Assembly (NCBI GenBank): GCA_029856635.1
Contig: JAHKLH010000010.1
Coordinates: 1 to 17,932, forward strand
DNA: 17,932 nt
From: Candidatus Njordarchaeota archaeon
Lineage (GTDB): Archaea; Asgardarchaeota; Njordarchaeia; Njordarchaeales; JAHKLH01
Direction: 5' to 3'
In this document: one piece after another, positions 1-7,339 of the stretch
Layout: every line of letters starts with the position of its first letter
How positions within the stretch are numbered: position 1 is the stretch's first letter
Program-made: the position numbers and the translations under genes
Notes under the pieces: generated by a model
What the model was told of the DNA's origin: nothing
Seen by the model: only the letters and a program-made list of their open reading frames with translations
Databases searched by the model: none

Positions 1-96
1 ATATTTTATTAATATTAATGAGGTATATTAGCAAGGATTCTAACAACAATTCACCAAAAATATGTCAAGAAAAAATAAACGCAAAAATATCGAAAG

Positions 97-1377
97 CTAT
101 AGGACGAATCTTTCAGGCTCAGTTTCTCTCTTTTCTATACTAAATGTTGTTGTTTTAATGCGCTCGCCACCAGATAATTCTGCATATTCCATTCCAGCGT
201 ATAGTGCTGCTGCTATTCTACCAATGGCATCGGCCTTCATTATTCCGCTTCCGCTTGCTCCAGATACAACAAGAACTCCATGTGTTTCGAATATTATTGG
301 TTGTTCATCAATTGTATTAATTGCATATAATCCAGCCCATGATGAGTATGGTCTAGCATCTTTGAATTGTGGTAGATACTTTATAATGACTGGATATAAG
401 CCATATTCATAGAAGTTCATTTCTGGTTGTGGGTCGTCCTCTACTTTAAATTCCCTTGGGAACTCATCTGCCAATCCAATCCAAATTGCTTTTTCTTCTA
501 ACGCTGGCTTAATCCAGATCTTTGGTTTTGGTAATATTAAGAATGGCATACAATTCTCTGGATTGAATCCCTTCGTATATAATAGTTTCTTAAGAGACTC
601 CTTATCTGCTTTAATTGAAAATATCTGACGTTTCTTCGCCTTAATGTGACAATCAATGCCAATCTTATCTAGGAGAAGTGGTGTCCACGCGCCAGTTGCA
701 AGAATGACTTTCTTTGCTTTTATATCACCAATATTTGTTCTAACGCCAGTTACACTTGCTTCTTGCCATGGATATGGTTCGCCTGGAAGTTCAAGTGGTT
801 CTTTAGGTTCAACAATTAGCTCTTTAGCTTCAACTCCACACTTTATTTCAACATTTTTCTTCCGTAGCTCTTGTTCGTAGAATTTTACTAGAGAGTCTAC
901 ATCGATGCATCCTGCTCTTGGAATAAATAATCCATAATCAATATCTACAAGCCCCATCATTTGCGCTTCTTCATCTTGAGATACTTTAACATTAATGTTA
1001 AGGGTCTTAGCTAAATAGTCTGCGTCATAAATCTTGTATTCTAATCCCATGTTTTTCATCGTTTGAAGAACAGGCTTGTTCCTCTTATACTCTTCTTCAG
1101 TTATTAAGAAAAGATATCCAGTCCATCTCATTCCTAGATCGTAACCAAGCTTCTTTTCTACATACTCATAAAATTCAATTGATGTTTTTGCTAAAAGAAG
1201 ATTTGTTCTTGAGGAGAAGAATGTTCTGAACATCGCTGCACTTTTTGCTGTGTTGCCTTGTCCGGGACCTTTAAGTTTGTCTATAACAAGGATCCTGTCA
1301 TTAGGTCTCAATTCTTTAATGTGATAAGCAGTGGCGAGTCCTAATATTCCAGCACCAACGATAACTGCATCATACAT
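97..1377 (-). CDS. FAD-dependent oxidoreductase of the DAO family
   Basis: A 426-aa soluble flavoprotein. The N-terminus has the Rossmann dinucleotide motif GAGILG (residues 8-13), followed by an acidic residue at the end of the second strand (VID, Asp33) that would bind the FAD ribose. The middle has the mixed sheet typical of the glycine/D-amino-acid oxidase (DAO) fold. The C-terminus has the family signature GLYAINTIDEQPII and a second FAD-contact stretch, VVSGASGSGIMKADAIGR. Related enzymes oxidise amino acids, sarcosine, proline or 2-hydroxy acids; the substrate here cannot be told from sequence. The ATG is preceded by a GAGGCG Shine-Dalgarno about 8 nt upstream. It is transcribed alone, divergent from the exchanger. 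The fold and cofactor are confident; the reaction is not. Confidence 0.88.
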   Translation of the reverse strand: MYDAVIVGAGILGLATAYHIKELRPNDRILVIDKLKGPGQGNTAKSAAMFRTFFSSRTNLLLAKTSIEFYEYVEKKLGYDLGMRWTGYLFLITEEEYKRNKPVLQTMKNMGLEYKIYDADYLAKTLNINVKVSQDEEAQMMGLVDIDYGLFIPRAGCIDVDSLVKFYEQELRKKNVEIKCGVEAKELIVEPKEPLELPGEPYPWQEASVTGVRTNIGDIKAKKVILATGAWTPLLLDKIGIDCHIKAKKRQIFSIKADKESLKKLLYTKGFNPENCMPFLILPKPKIWIKPALEEKAIWIGLADEFPREFKVEDDPQPEMNFYEYGLYPVIIKYLPQFKDARPYSSWAGLYAINTIDEQPIIFETHGVLVVSGASGSGIMKADAIGRIAAALYAGMEYAELSGGERIKTTTFSIEKRETEPERFVL

Positions 1378-1416
1378 TATTTTTCGCCTCTAAGCAGATT
1401 TCTCTCTTAATTTTCA

Positions 1417-1424
1417 ATTTATAT
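1417..1424 (-). promoter_or_regulatory. Candidate TATA element for the FAD oxidoreductase
   Basis: On the minus strand this reads ATATAAAT. It would place the transcription start about 15-18 nt upstream of the ATG at 1377, leaving room for the GAGGCG ribosome-binding site. The surroundings are very AT-rich, so this is a position-based guess. Confidence 0.35.
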
Positions 1425-1630
1425 GAAGAAATAATGTATATACTAAATCAATGTTGTTTTTAATCTAGTTTTATAATAAAATCAATGAGTATTTATTTTA
1501 TTTCTGATAAAAATGGACTATAACACAAGTATTTAATTTTTCAGATTTCAGCTAATTAATATTAAAATAATGGTTGAGTTTCTATAATGAAACAAATTTG
1601 AAAACTATTATTTAAATAGGTGAGAGTTTG

Positions 1631-2779
1631 ATGGATTTATTTCTGTTAATTGAGATAGCAATACTATCCATTGCAATAATTATTGGTTCCATATTAGCAT
1701 CCGCGGTTGCTGAAGCTTTACAATATAGATATGCGGATACTTTAATTGCATGTGTAATTGCATTGCTTCAAACACTTCCAGAATATGTTGTAGTTATAGC
1801 ATGGTCACTTGATGGTCACTTGAATATAGCACTAGCATCAATAATTGGAGCAAATGTTCTTTTACTTGCATTTGGCATATCATCAGTCATCGTATTTGCT
1901 TACTTAGCAGGCGTTAAGGGTATAAGAAAAGATAAAGCGTTAGATCTAATGAGAGAAAATAGCTTAGAATCAATATTTCTGGCATTGTCAGGCGTATATA
2001 TGATAATTATTGGACTAAAGGGATACCTTGATTTAATAGATTCTATTATATTACTGTTTATGTTTGTCTTTTACACCTGGCTCACGACGAGATTACCTCC
2101 AGAAATTGAATTCGAAGAGCCTCATGGACTTGCCAGAAAATTCCTTGATAGAAAAGGATTGTCAGTAATAGTGATTGTTTTATCAATTCTTATAATTGGC
2201 ATATCTGGAGAACTCTTTGCTGAGAAATTTATAAATGCTATTGAATTAATTGCAGTTTCTCCATTATTATTAGCTGCTGTTATTTCTCCAATTATAACTG
2301 AATTACCCGAGAAACTTATAGCGTACATGATGGCACTTAAAAACGAAGATTTAGCGAGGCTGGGTATTCTCAATTTCATGTCATCAAGGATTAATAATGG
2401 AACACTTCTATTCTCAAGCATGTTTTTTGCGACTATTATAAGTGGTCATTTGAGCATTTTTGAGCATGTAATGATTCCCGGAGATTTAACTGTTTTATTA
2501 CTCCTTGCTGGATTAATATCAATATTTGGCGCAATTACTACTGTTGATAGGAAGATTACTGTACCAGAATCCATTGTTTTAATGATTATCTATGCAATCT
2601 CAATGTATGCAATTGAAGCACCACATTACGCATATATTGTATGCATCGTACTTTTAATTCTTACAATTCTTGTGATAGCGAACGCTGCTAAATATAAAAG
2701 ATTCTACTGGGTCAAAGATTTGAAATACACCTTAAATCTCGCATTTAAACGAATTGAATGTCAACATTCTCAAGACTAG
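1631..2779 (+). CDS. Sodium/calcium exchanger-like (CaCA family) membrane protein
   Basis: An integral membrane protein of 382 aa with about ten hydrophobic segments and the two internal alpha-repeats of the CaCA cation/Ca2+ exchanger superfamily. Repeat 1 spans residues 45-80, with LPE at 49-51 followed by IIGANVLLLAFG. Repeat 2 spans 215-262, with LPE at 225-227 followed by LNFMSSRINNGTLL. The glutamates of the two LPE motifs are the expected ion ligands. A polar loop (about 150-175) separates the halves, as is usual. It probably exchanges Na+ or H+ for Ca2+ or another divalent cation at the cytoplasmic membrane. ATG 1631 is preferred over the in-frame TTG at 1628 because GGTGA lies 7 nt upstream of the ATG. 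Its last 48 nt overlap the end of the convergent HAD gene. Confidence 0.85.
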   Translation: MDLFLLIEIAILSIAIIIGSILASAVAEALQYRYADTLIACVIALLQTLPEYVVVIAWSLDGHLNIALASIIGANVLLLAFGISSVIVFAYLAGVKGIRKDKALDLMRENSLESIFLALSGVYMIIIGLKGYLDLIDSIILLFMFVFYTWLTTRLPPEIEFEEPHGLARKFLDRKGLSVIVIVLSILIIGISGELFAEKFINAIELIAVSPLLLAAVISPIITELPEKLIAYMMALKNEDLARLGILNFMSSRINNGTLLFSSMFFATIISGHLSIFEHVMIPGDLTVLLLLAGLISIFGAITTVDRKITVPESIVLMIIYAISMYAIEAPHYAYIVCIVLLILTILVIANAAKYKRFYWVKDLKYTLNLAFKRIECQHSQD

Positions 2780-3445
2780 TTCATGAAGATTATCTGCTTT
2801 AAAATCAGGATTACAATTATTTTCAAATAATTTCTCAAGAAATGAATGAGATTTTACCCTTACAGTTATAATTCCTGTTTTCTTAGTTTTGCATATCACG
2901 CTGGTTCGATCATTAACAATAATCATGTTATCTGGTCTCACGAAGTATTTGTCTCTTAAGTAATTAATTGCACTAGCAAAGTCAGGGAAGTCTTCTCCAA
3001 TAATTATTATTTCTCTGAAAAATTTAGATAATCCACTAGCATTAATTCGCTGTCTTTTCATGTCTTTCCAGAAATCACTACCGCATACAACAACTAATGT
3101 TGAGATTCTGTATAAATAATTCAGTGTTTCAATTACTCCATCTATAAGAAAGGAGCCTTTAATTCTCTCTTTCCAGTATAATTCAATTAGATAATCAATG
3201 TCTAATGTTTCATATTTTACATTCATTTCACGCAGTACATTAATTAAAGCATTCTTTCTATCGTATTGTTCTCTTTTCTCCATTTTCTCTTCTTCTTTCA
3301 TACATAATTCCACAAATTTTTGCACATCATTTTCATGTAATCCAATTTCATAGGCAATTTTCTCATAAACTCGTGGCAAGCAGGTATAACTATCAACTAA
3401 TACGCCATCGAAGTCTAATAACCAAATTCTAAATCTCTCAATCAT
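2732..3445 (-). CDS. HAD-superfamily hydrolase (phosphatase-like)
   Basis: A 237-aa protein of the haloacid dehalogenase superfamily. Motif I is WLLDFDGVLVDS, with nucleophile Asp11 and acid/base Asp13. A helical cap-like insertion (about 20-105) follows. Motif II is VVVCGSD (Ser123), and motif III is probably Lys130 or Lys141. Motif IV is weak: IVNDRTSVI (175-183) has Asp179 but Ser in place of the usual second acidic residue. The layout resembles phosphoglycolate phosphatase and beta-phosphoglucomutase-like enzymes; the substrate is unknown. The start codon overlaps the end of the upstream gene by 8 nt, so the two are probably translated from one mRNA. The 3' end overlaps the convergent exchanger gene by 48 nt. 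Confidence 0.8.
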   Translation of the reverse strand: MIERFRIWLLDFDGVLVDSYTCLPRVYEKIAYEIGLHENDVQKFVELCMKEEEKMEKREQYDRKNALINVLREMNVKYETLDIDYLIELYWKERIKGSFLIDGVIETLNYLYRISTLVVVCGSDFWKDMKRQRINASGLSKFFREIIIIGEDFPDFASAINYLRDKYFVRPDNMIIVNDRTSVICKTKKTGIITVRVKSHSFLEKLFENNCNPDFKADNLHELVLRMLTFNSFKCEI

Positions 3446-3998
3446 ACACTTCCCTAAAATCTAAAAGATACTTTTTCACAAGTTTCCTTATTTCCTTTAT
3501 CCTATCTTGAGCTTGCCATACATTAAGAAGTTCCCTAATTAATGGACTTGTGCTTCGTACTCTCTTAATTTTCTCGCGAATTTCTCTATCACTAGTTTTT
3601 GCATAGATGATATTAAGCAAAACAGAACAATACCATTTTAAATCTACATCTCTCGATCGCATAAGCATGCGAATAGCATCAACAACTTTATCCAGATTTT
3701 TTGCTCTATGACAGAAAAGAGCCAATGTCTCACAAATTATCTTTCGTGCTTCTTCTTTTTTAAGCAATTTTTTGAGAAGTTCTGCTGAAGGATTATGAAG
3801 GAATTTTATTGTCAAAAAAGCACATTTTAGTTTCTCAAATGAAACAAGCTCCACGAATTCTACAGATAAGTTTTTGGCCAAATCTAAAATATATTTAGCT
3901 TCTTCTAAATCAAGACCGAGAATTTCTGCAAGTTTTTTCTCATTGTACATGTATGGATACTTCAATAATTGCTTCAGAATATTCTCCTGACCCATCAT
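3438..3998 (-). CDS. Hypothetical 186-aa alpha-helical protein
   Basis: I do not recognise this protein. It is charged and mostly helical. Residues about 10-45 (with NEKKLAEILGLDLEEAKYI) look like a small helix-turn-helix or UBA-like bundle, and the rest resembles a helical-repeat or armadillo-like array with two cysteines (about 89 and 95) in helices. There is no signal peptide or membrane segment. Two adjacent ATG codons start the gene, and AGGTG lies 8 nt upstream; that ribosome-binding site lies inside the D-guide of the C/D box sRNA in the leader. It overlaps the downstream HAD gene by 8 nt, so it is the first gene of a two-gene operon. A regulatory or scaffold role for the HAD enzyme is possible but purely inferential. 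Confidence 0.7.
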   Translation of the reverse strand: MMGQENILKQLLKYPYMYNEKKLAEILGLDLEEAKYILDLAKNLSVEFVELVSFEKLKCAFLTIKFLHNPSAELLKKLLKKEEARKIICETLALFCHRAKNLDKVVDAIRMLMRSRDVDLKWYCSVLLNIIYAKTSDREIREKIKRVRSTSPLIRELLNVWQAQDRIKEIRKLVKKYLLDFREVYD

Positions 3999-4001
3999 TA
4001 A

Positions 4002-4050
4002 TCAGCACCTAGCCAGTTCATCAGGCATCAGACGCGGGCAAACTCATCAT
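4002..4050 (-). ncRNA. C/D box sRNA (2'-O-methylation guide)
   Basis: Read on the minus strand, this is an ideal archaeal C/D box sRNA core. Box C is ATGATGA (4044-4050), then a 12-nt D' guide (4032-4043), box D' CTGA (4028-4031), a 3-nt spacer, box C' CTGATGA (4018-4024), a 12-nt D guide (4006-4017) and box D CTGA (4002-4005). The predicted targets are 5'-ACGCGGGCAAAC for the D' guide and 5'-CACCTAGCCAGT for the D guide. By the box-plus-five rule these would methylate the G at position 5 and the U at position 5 respectively. I cannot assign them to an rRNA or tRNA site without a search. A TATA element sits about 26 nt upstream of box C. The RNA ends only 3 nt before the ATG of the downstream gene, so it is either processed from, or shares a promoter with, that mRNA. 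Confidence 0.85.
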
Positions 4051-4071
4051 CTAAAATAAGTATTTCTAGAA

Positions 4072-4081
4072 TTAATTAAAA
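4072..4081 (-). promoter_or_regulatory. Candidate TATA element for the C/D sRNA and the downstream operon
   Basis: On the minus strand this reads TTTTAATTAA, centred about 26 nt upstream of the first base of box C. It would start transcription right at the 5' end expected for the sRNA, and the same transcript would run into the 186-aa gene. Confidence 0.5.
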
Positions 4082-4189
4082 TGACTCTACTTTTATCATT
4101 TGATTACAGTAATATATTCATCGTGCTTGGATGCTTATGTATCACAGGGTACTCTGATTTTTTAGATTATCCACGTGTAATAAAACGTT

Positions 4190-4723
4190 TTAATGCCTAA
4201 TTGACGCCTTTAACTGATTAATTATTTCTCGCATTTGATTACGAATTTTAACTAATTCGTATGCTTGAACCATTAAACGTTGCTTTACTTTAATTCGTTG
4301 CTCTTCTAGTTCTAAAATTTTTCTTGCATCTATTAATTTTGCCTTATTGATAAGAGAGCTCATTTTTCTAAGCCAAATTTCCACACGTTTTATGAATCTC
4401 TCAGTGGTGTCTTCATTTAAAATACCCTCATAAAAACCAAGACCATGCAGAGTAGACTGGAATGCATAATATTCAAGAAGAAGATCTTCTGCATCTAGTA
4501 TATTCATGATTCTACTAAAAACGTTAAGTGCAATGGAAACTACTCTCGTTTTTTCATAAGGAATTTTAGCTGCCACCATGACGGCTTTTCTCATAGTTTC
4601 CACAGAAAGCCATGCTTTCTCAGCCGCATCTCGTAAGTCTCCTTTTTCCAGGTATTCTAAAGCTTTTTCGTAGGATTCCCAAGCTTGCTTAATTAATTCA
4701 TTTATATCCAACAGACTCACCAT
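4190..4723 (-). CDS. PaREP1-family (HEPN-like) protein
   Basis: A 177-aa helical protein. Residues 24-57, with EKGDLRDAAEKAWLSVETM followed by RKAV and KIPYE, match the conserved core I associate with the archaeal PaREP1/PaREP8 family, which is common in Thermoproteota and thought to share the HEPN four-helix fold. The function of the family is not established. The C-terminal half (about 130-175) is a long amphipathic, probably coiled-coil helix. A canonical HEPN RNase Rx4-6H motif is not obvious. A paralogue lies at 10705-11235, with 24 of 33 residues identical across the core. The ATG has no Shine-Dalgarno but has a TATA element about 25 nt upstream, so the mRNA is probably leaderless. The gene is divergent from a broken MNT nucleotidyltransferase, a typical HEPN partner family. 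Confidence 0.8.
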   Translation of the reverse strand: MVSLLDINELIKQAWESYEKALEYLEKGDLRDAAEKAWLSVETMRKAVMVAAKIPYEKTRVVSIALNVFSRIMNILDAEDLLLEYYAFQSTLHGLGFYEGILNEDTTERFIKRVEIWLRKMSSLINKAKLIDARKILELEEQRIKVKQRLMVQAYELVKIRNQMREIINQLKASIRH

Positions 4724-4742
4724 AAAAAATCATGCAGTAATA

Positions 4743-4751
4743 ATTTTAAAT
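4743..4751 (-). promoter_or_regulatory. TATA element of a probably leaderless PaREP1 gene
   Basis: On the minus strand this contains ATTTAAAA, centred about 25 nt upstream of the ATG at 4723. No purine-rich ribosome-binding site lies in between. The geometry fits transcription starting at or within a base or two of the start codon. Confidence 0.5.
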
Positions 4752-4781
4752 CAATAAAACTTTGATATTTTATGAATTAAT

Positions 4782-4790
4782 CTATAAAAA
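4782..4790 (+). promoter_or_regulatory. Candidate TATA element for the MNT pseudogene
   Basis: CTATAAAAA on the plus strand would direct initiation near 4812, about 45 nt upstream of the ATG at 4858. An AAGGTT ribosome-binding site lies 4844-4849. Confidence 0.4.
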
Positions 4791-4857
4791 AGATTTCCAG
4801 AACGATGGTGAAAGAGGCCTTAGAAGTTAAAGAAGTTTATTGATAAGGTTATGAAGT

Positions 4858-5287
4858 ATGTCAGAAATAGGAAAACTTAAGCTTTCTCTTGAAGAATGTA
4901 TGAGATTTCGATTCTTTGTGAAAGATAAGCTTAAAGACAAAATAAATCTTATTAAAAGAACATTAGAACAAAAAACCAGAAATACTTCTTGCGATGATAT
5001 ATGGATCCTACATTGATAAAAAGAGAAAGTATGTTAGGGATTTAGATTTAGCAATATTTGTTGATAAATGCAAAGTTAGAGATACTCTCGATTACAAATT
5101 GAGCTTAGAAGAAGAATTAGAACAAATTGCAAAGGTTCCAATAGATGTTAGAATTCTTAATGATGCGCCACTATGGTTTAGGAATATTGCATTGAGAGGG
5201 AAAGTATTAGTTGATCGTGGAGTACATGATGCATTGTTAAAAATGACAATAGAGGAACTTAATGCTTTGAAAATCAAGAAGTCTTAA
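4858..5287 (+). pseudogene. MNT-type nucleotidyltransferase, frameshifted
   Basis: The open frame from ATG 4994 encodes 97 aa with the minimal nucleotidyltransferase signature: GSYIDKKRKYVRDLDLAIF, i.e. GSY followed by the metal-binding DxD, Asp-Leu-Asp. It lacks the usual N-terminal helix. That helix is found in another frame from ATG 4858 (starting MSEIGKLKLSLEE), which reads to TLEQK and then needs one fewer A in the six-A run 4970-4975 to continue as PEILLAMIYGSY. The restored protein is about 142 aa, a normal size for MNT domains. AAGGTT lies upstream of ATG 4858. MNT proteins are antitoxins, often AMPylating or inhibiting HEPN toxins. The lesion could be a true mutation, a homopolymer sequencing error, or rescued by slippage; the shift needed is +1, so a classical -1 slippery site does not explain it. 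Confidence 0.75.
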
Positions 5288-5460
5288 TCGAGGCTTAAAG
5301 TTTAATTTAGATAAGTTTCGCATTTGCGCTAAATGATTCAAAGAGTTAGCTTTACTTTTCCACAAACTCGATTGCTTATTATGTTCCTATATCGAATCAT
5401 GTCGCAAAAATGGTCACAGTGTAATTAGAAATTAAATATTTAAAATTCTAGGGGTTATTA

Positions 5461-6132
5461 TTGAAGTCGACAAATGCAATACTTCACGTAATGAATGTAT
5501 CAAAAAGATATCTGCTTAAGGATGTTCTAGTAGATATTTCATTCTCAGTAAGACCATATGATTTTGTCATTATCATTGGTCCGTCTGGAGCAGGTAAAAC
5601 GACATTACTTGGAATAATTGCAGGATTTGAAGAACCTGATGAAGGGAAAATTGAATTTCTTGGAAGAGATATTCATAGTTTAAGTGATGATGAATTGGCT
5701 GAATATCGAAGCAAGCATATTGGTTTTATTTTTCAGAATTTCAATTTAATACCATTTTTAAATGCACTAGAAAATGTTATTGTTCCTGCAGTTTTCTCCG
5801 GAGTTAAACGAAAAATCGCTATAAGAAAAGCAAAGAAGCTTCTAACGAAGCTTGGACTCAGTGATAAGTTATATAATTATCCTAATCAATTGAGTGGAGG
5901 CGAACAACAAAGAGTTGCAATTGCTCGTGCGTTAATAAATGATCCAGAGTTAATTCTTGCTGATGAACCTACTGCAAACTTAGATCGAGATAATGAGCAA
6001 ATAATTATGGAAATATTATCTAATATTGCAAGAAGTGGAAAAAGTGTGATTTTGGTTACCCACAAGGAGTATCTAGCTAAATATGGAACAAAAGTATTTG
6101 AGTTGGTTAATGGTAGGTTGATTAGAAGATGA
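5461..6132 (+). CDS. ABC transporter ATP-binding protein, MacB/LolD type
   Basis: The 223-aa ATPase subunit of an ABC exporter. Motifs in order are Walker A GPSGAGKTT (40-48), Q-loop FQNFN (Gln92), signature LSGGEQQRVAIARAL (144-158), Walker B LILADEP with catalytic Glu169, D-loop TANLD, and H-loop His201. The length and the ANLD/QNFNL wording are those of the LolD/MacB/FtsE group, which pairs with FtsX-like permeases rather than transporting by solute-binding protein. It starts with TTG at 5461; AGGGG lies 6 nt upstream, and the next in-frame ATG (5491) would cut the first strand of the domain. Its stop overlaps the ATG of the permease (ATGA), so the two are translationally coupled. Confidence 0.93.
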   Translation: MKSTNAILHVMNVSKRYLLKDVLVDISFSVRPYDFVIIIGPSGAGKTTLLGIIAGFEEPDEGKIEFLGRDIHSLSDDELAEYRSKHIGFIFQNFNLIPFLNALENVIVPAVFSGVKRKIAIRKAKKLLTKLGLSDKLYNYPNQLSGGEQQRVAIARALINDPELILADEPTANLDRDNEQIIMEILSNIARSGKSVILVTHKEYLAKYGTKVFELVNGRLIRR

Positions 6133-7247
6133 AGGCAGCAATTTGGTACTCTAAAAAATACATGAGCAGGAGAAAGCGATTTATTTTAGCAATGTTTATT
6201 GTAATGATGCTTGTTAGCACTTTTGTATCATTTAATCTCACGTTTTATTATCAGATAAAGTACAGAAATGAGCGAACAGTAATTCTGTTTAGTAGATTAG
6301 TTAAATTTTGGCTAATAAATCCAGTTCCAGCAAATCACATGGACACGCTTCGAGAAATTGAGGGCGTAGATTGCTTCTTTACATTTATGTCGGTGCCATA
6401 TGAAATAGAAGATATAACAAGCGGAGAGACAATAAGTTATCAGGTAGAATTTGTGAATTTATCTTTGGTGCAGAAATTACTTATCATCCTAGATTATCAT
6501 GAAGAAATCATAGGTGACATATGCATCGGATTTGGTATTGCACTTAAATTAAATGCAAAAATAGGGGATGTTATAAGAATTAGAGATTATGATTTCGTAC
6601 TTAATACAATACTCCCACAAACATTTAGTGATTTAGACTACTTTATTTTTGTAAACATTAATGTTTATTATAACTATATTGCCCCACCAGAGTTAAAAGA
6701 AAAAGTAAATGGTGCTTATGTGCTTCTTAGAGAGGAGGCCTCTGAGGATTATGTAATCGATAAAATTACTGAGTTGTATGATGTTAGATATGTATTGAGT
6801 CCATCAAGAGTAGTCACACGAATGACTCGTATAAATAGGGTTCAGCTAATTTCTAACTTATTTTTCTCAATAATAGCTATAATCATTGGAATGAGTATAA
6901 TTCTAATATATCTCTTTCGGGATCTTGAGACAAGAAGAAGAGAATTAGCCATTTTATCTGCATTAGGAGTCAAAAGGAAGCAAATACTTCTCGTGGTTAT
7001 TGTACCATTAATACTCGTAATCGTACCTGCGCTAATTATTGGATGTTTAACCGCATTTTATATTGCTATTCCGTACTATCATGAAGTAATTTATGGCTAC
7101 ATACGACTTTTTGCAGACGAGGCATATGTAGACGCTTCCTTGCTAACATTCACACTACTATTTTTCTCAATATTTCCACTGATATTCCTATTAGACAGAA
7201 AGTTAAGGAGATTTAGTCCTATGTCATTACTTAGAGCCGAGATTTAA
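6129..7247 (+). CDS. ABC transporter permease, FtsX/MacB family
   Basis: A 372-aa permease partner of the preceding ATPase. One membrane segment near the N-terminus (about 18-42) is followed by an extracytoplasmic domain of about 190 residues (45-235, MacB-PCD-like). Then come three C-terminal membrane segments (about 238-264, 285-316 and 336-355), the standard four-helix FtsX plan. The cytoplasmic loop after the second segment, DLETRRRELAILSALGVKRK, is the coupling-helix signature of this family. It should work as a dimer with two ATPase subunits, as a mechanotransmitter or exporter of an unknown substrate (peptide, lipid or envelope component). No efflux adaptor gene is adjacent, as expected in an archaeon without an outer membrane. 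Confidence 0.88.
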   Translation: MKAAIWYSKKYMSRRKRFILAMFIVMMLVSTFVSFNLTFYYQIKYRNERTVILFSRLVKFWLINPVPANHMDTLREIEGVDCFFTFMSVPYEIEDITSGETISYQVEFVNLSLVQKLLIILDYHEEIIGDICIGFGIALKLNAKIGDVIRIRDYDFVLNTILPQTFSDLDYFIFVNINVYYNYIAPPELKEKVNGAYVLLREEASEDYVIDKITELYDVRYVLSPSRVVTRMTRINRVQLISNLFFSIIAIIIGMSIILIYLFRDLETRRRELAILSALGVKRKQILLVVIVPLILVIVPALIIGCLTAFYIAIPYYHEVIYGYIRLFADEAYVDASLLTFTLLFFSIFPLIFLLDRKLRRFSPMSLLRAEI

Positions 7248-7339
7248 TTGAATTTTAATTTACCACACTTTTTGATTAAATAAAGAGAAAATATATTCTT
7301 AAAAATATTTAATGAATTAATGAGCAGAGGTAGAATAAT

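Noticed and set aside
1..96. Feature at the left edge
   Set aside because: AT-rich DNA downstream of the FAD oxidoreductase stop; no ORF, hairpin or RNA motif could be supported.
4964..4980. Programmed -1 frameshift at an A-AAA-AAC heptamer in the MNT gene
   Set aside because: The heptamer is present (4970-4976) but the reading phase is wrong, and joining the frames needs +1 (one base skipped), not -1.
5681..5710. C/D box-like pattern (TGATGA followed by CTGA)
   Set aside because: It lies inside conserved ABC ATPase coding sequence, the boxes are only about 5 nt apart, and there is no C'/D' pair.
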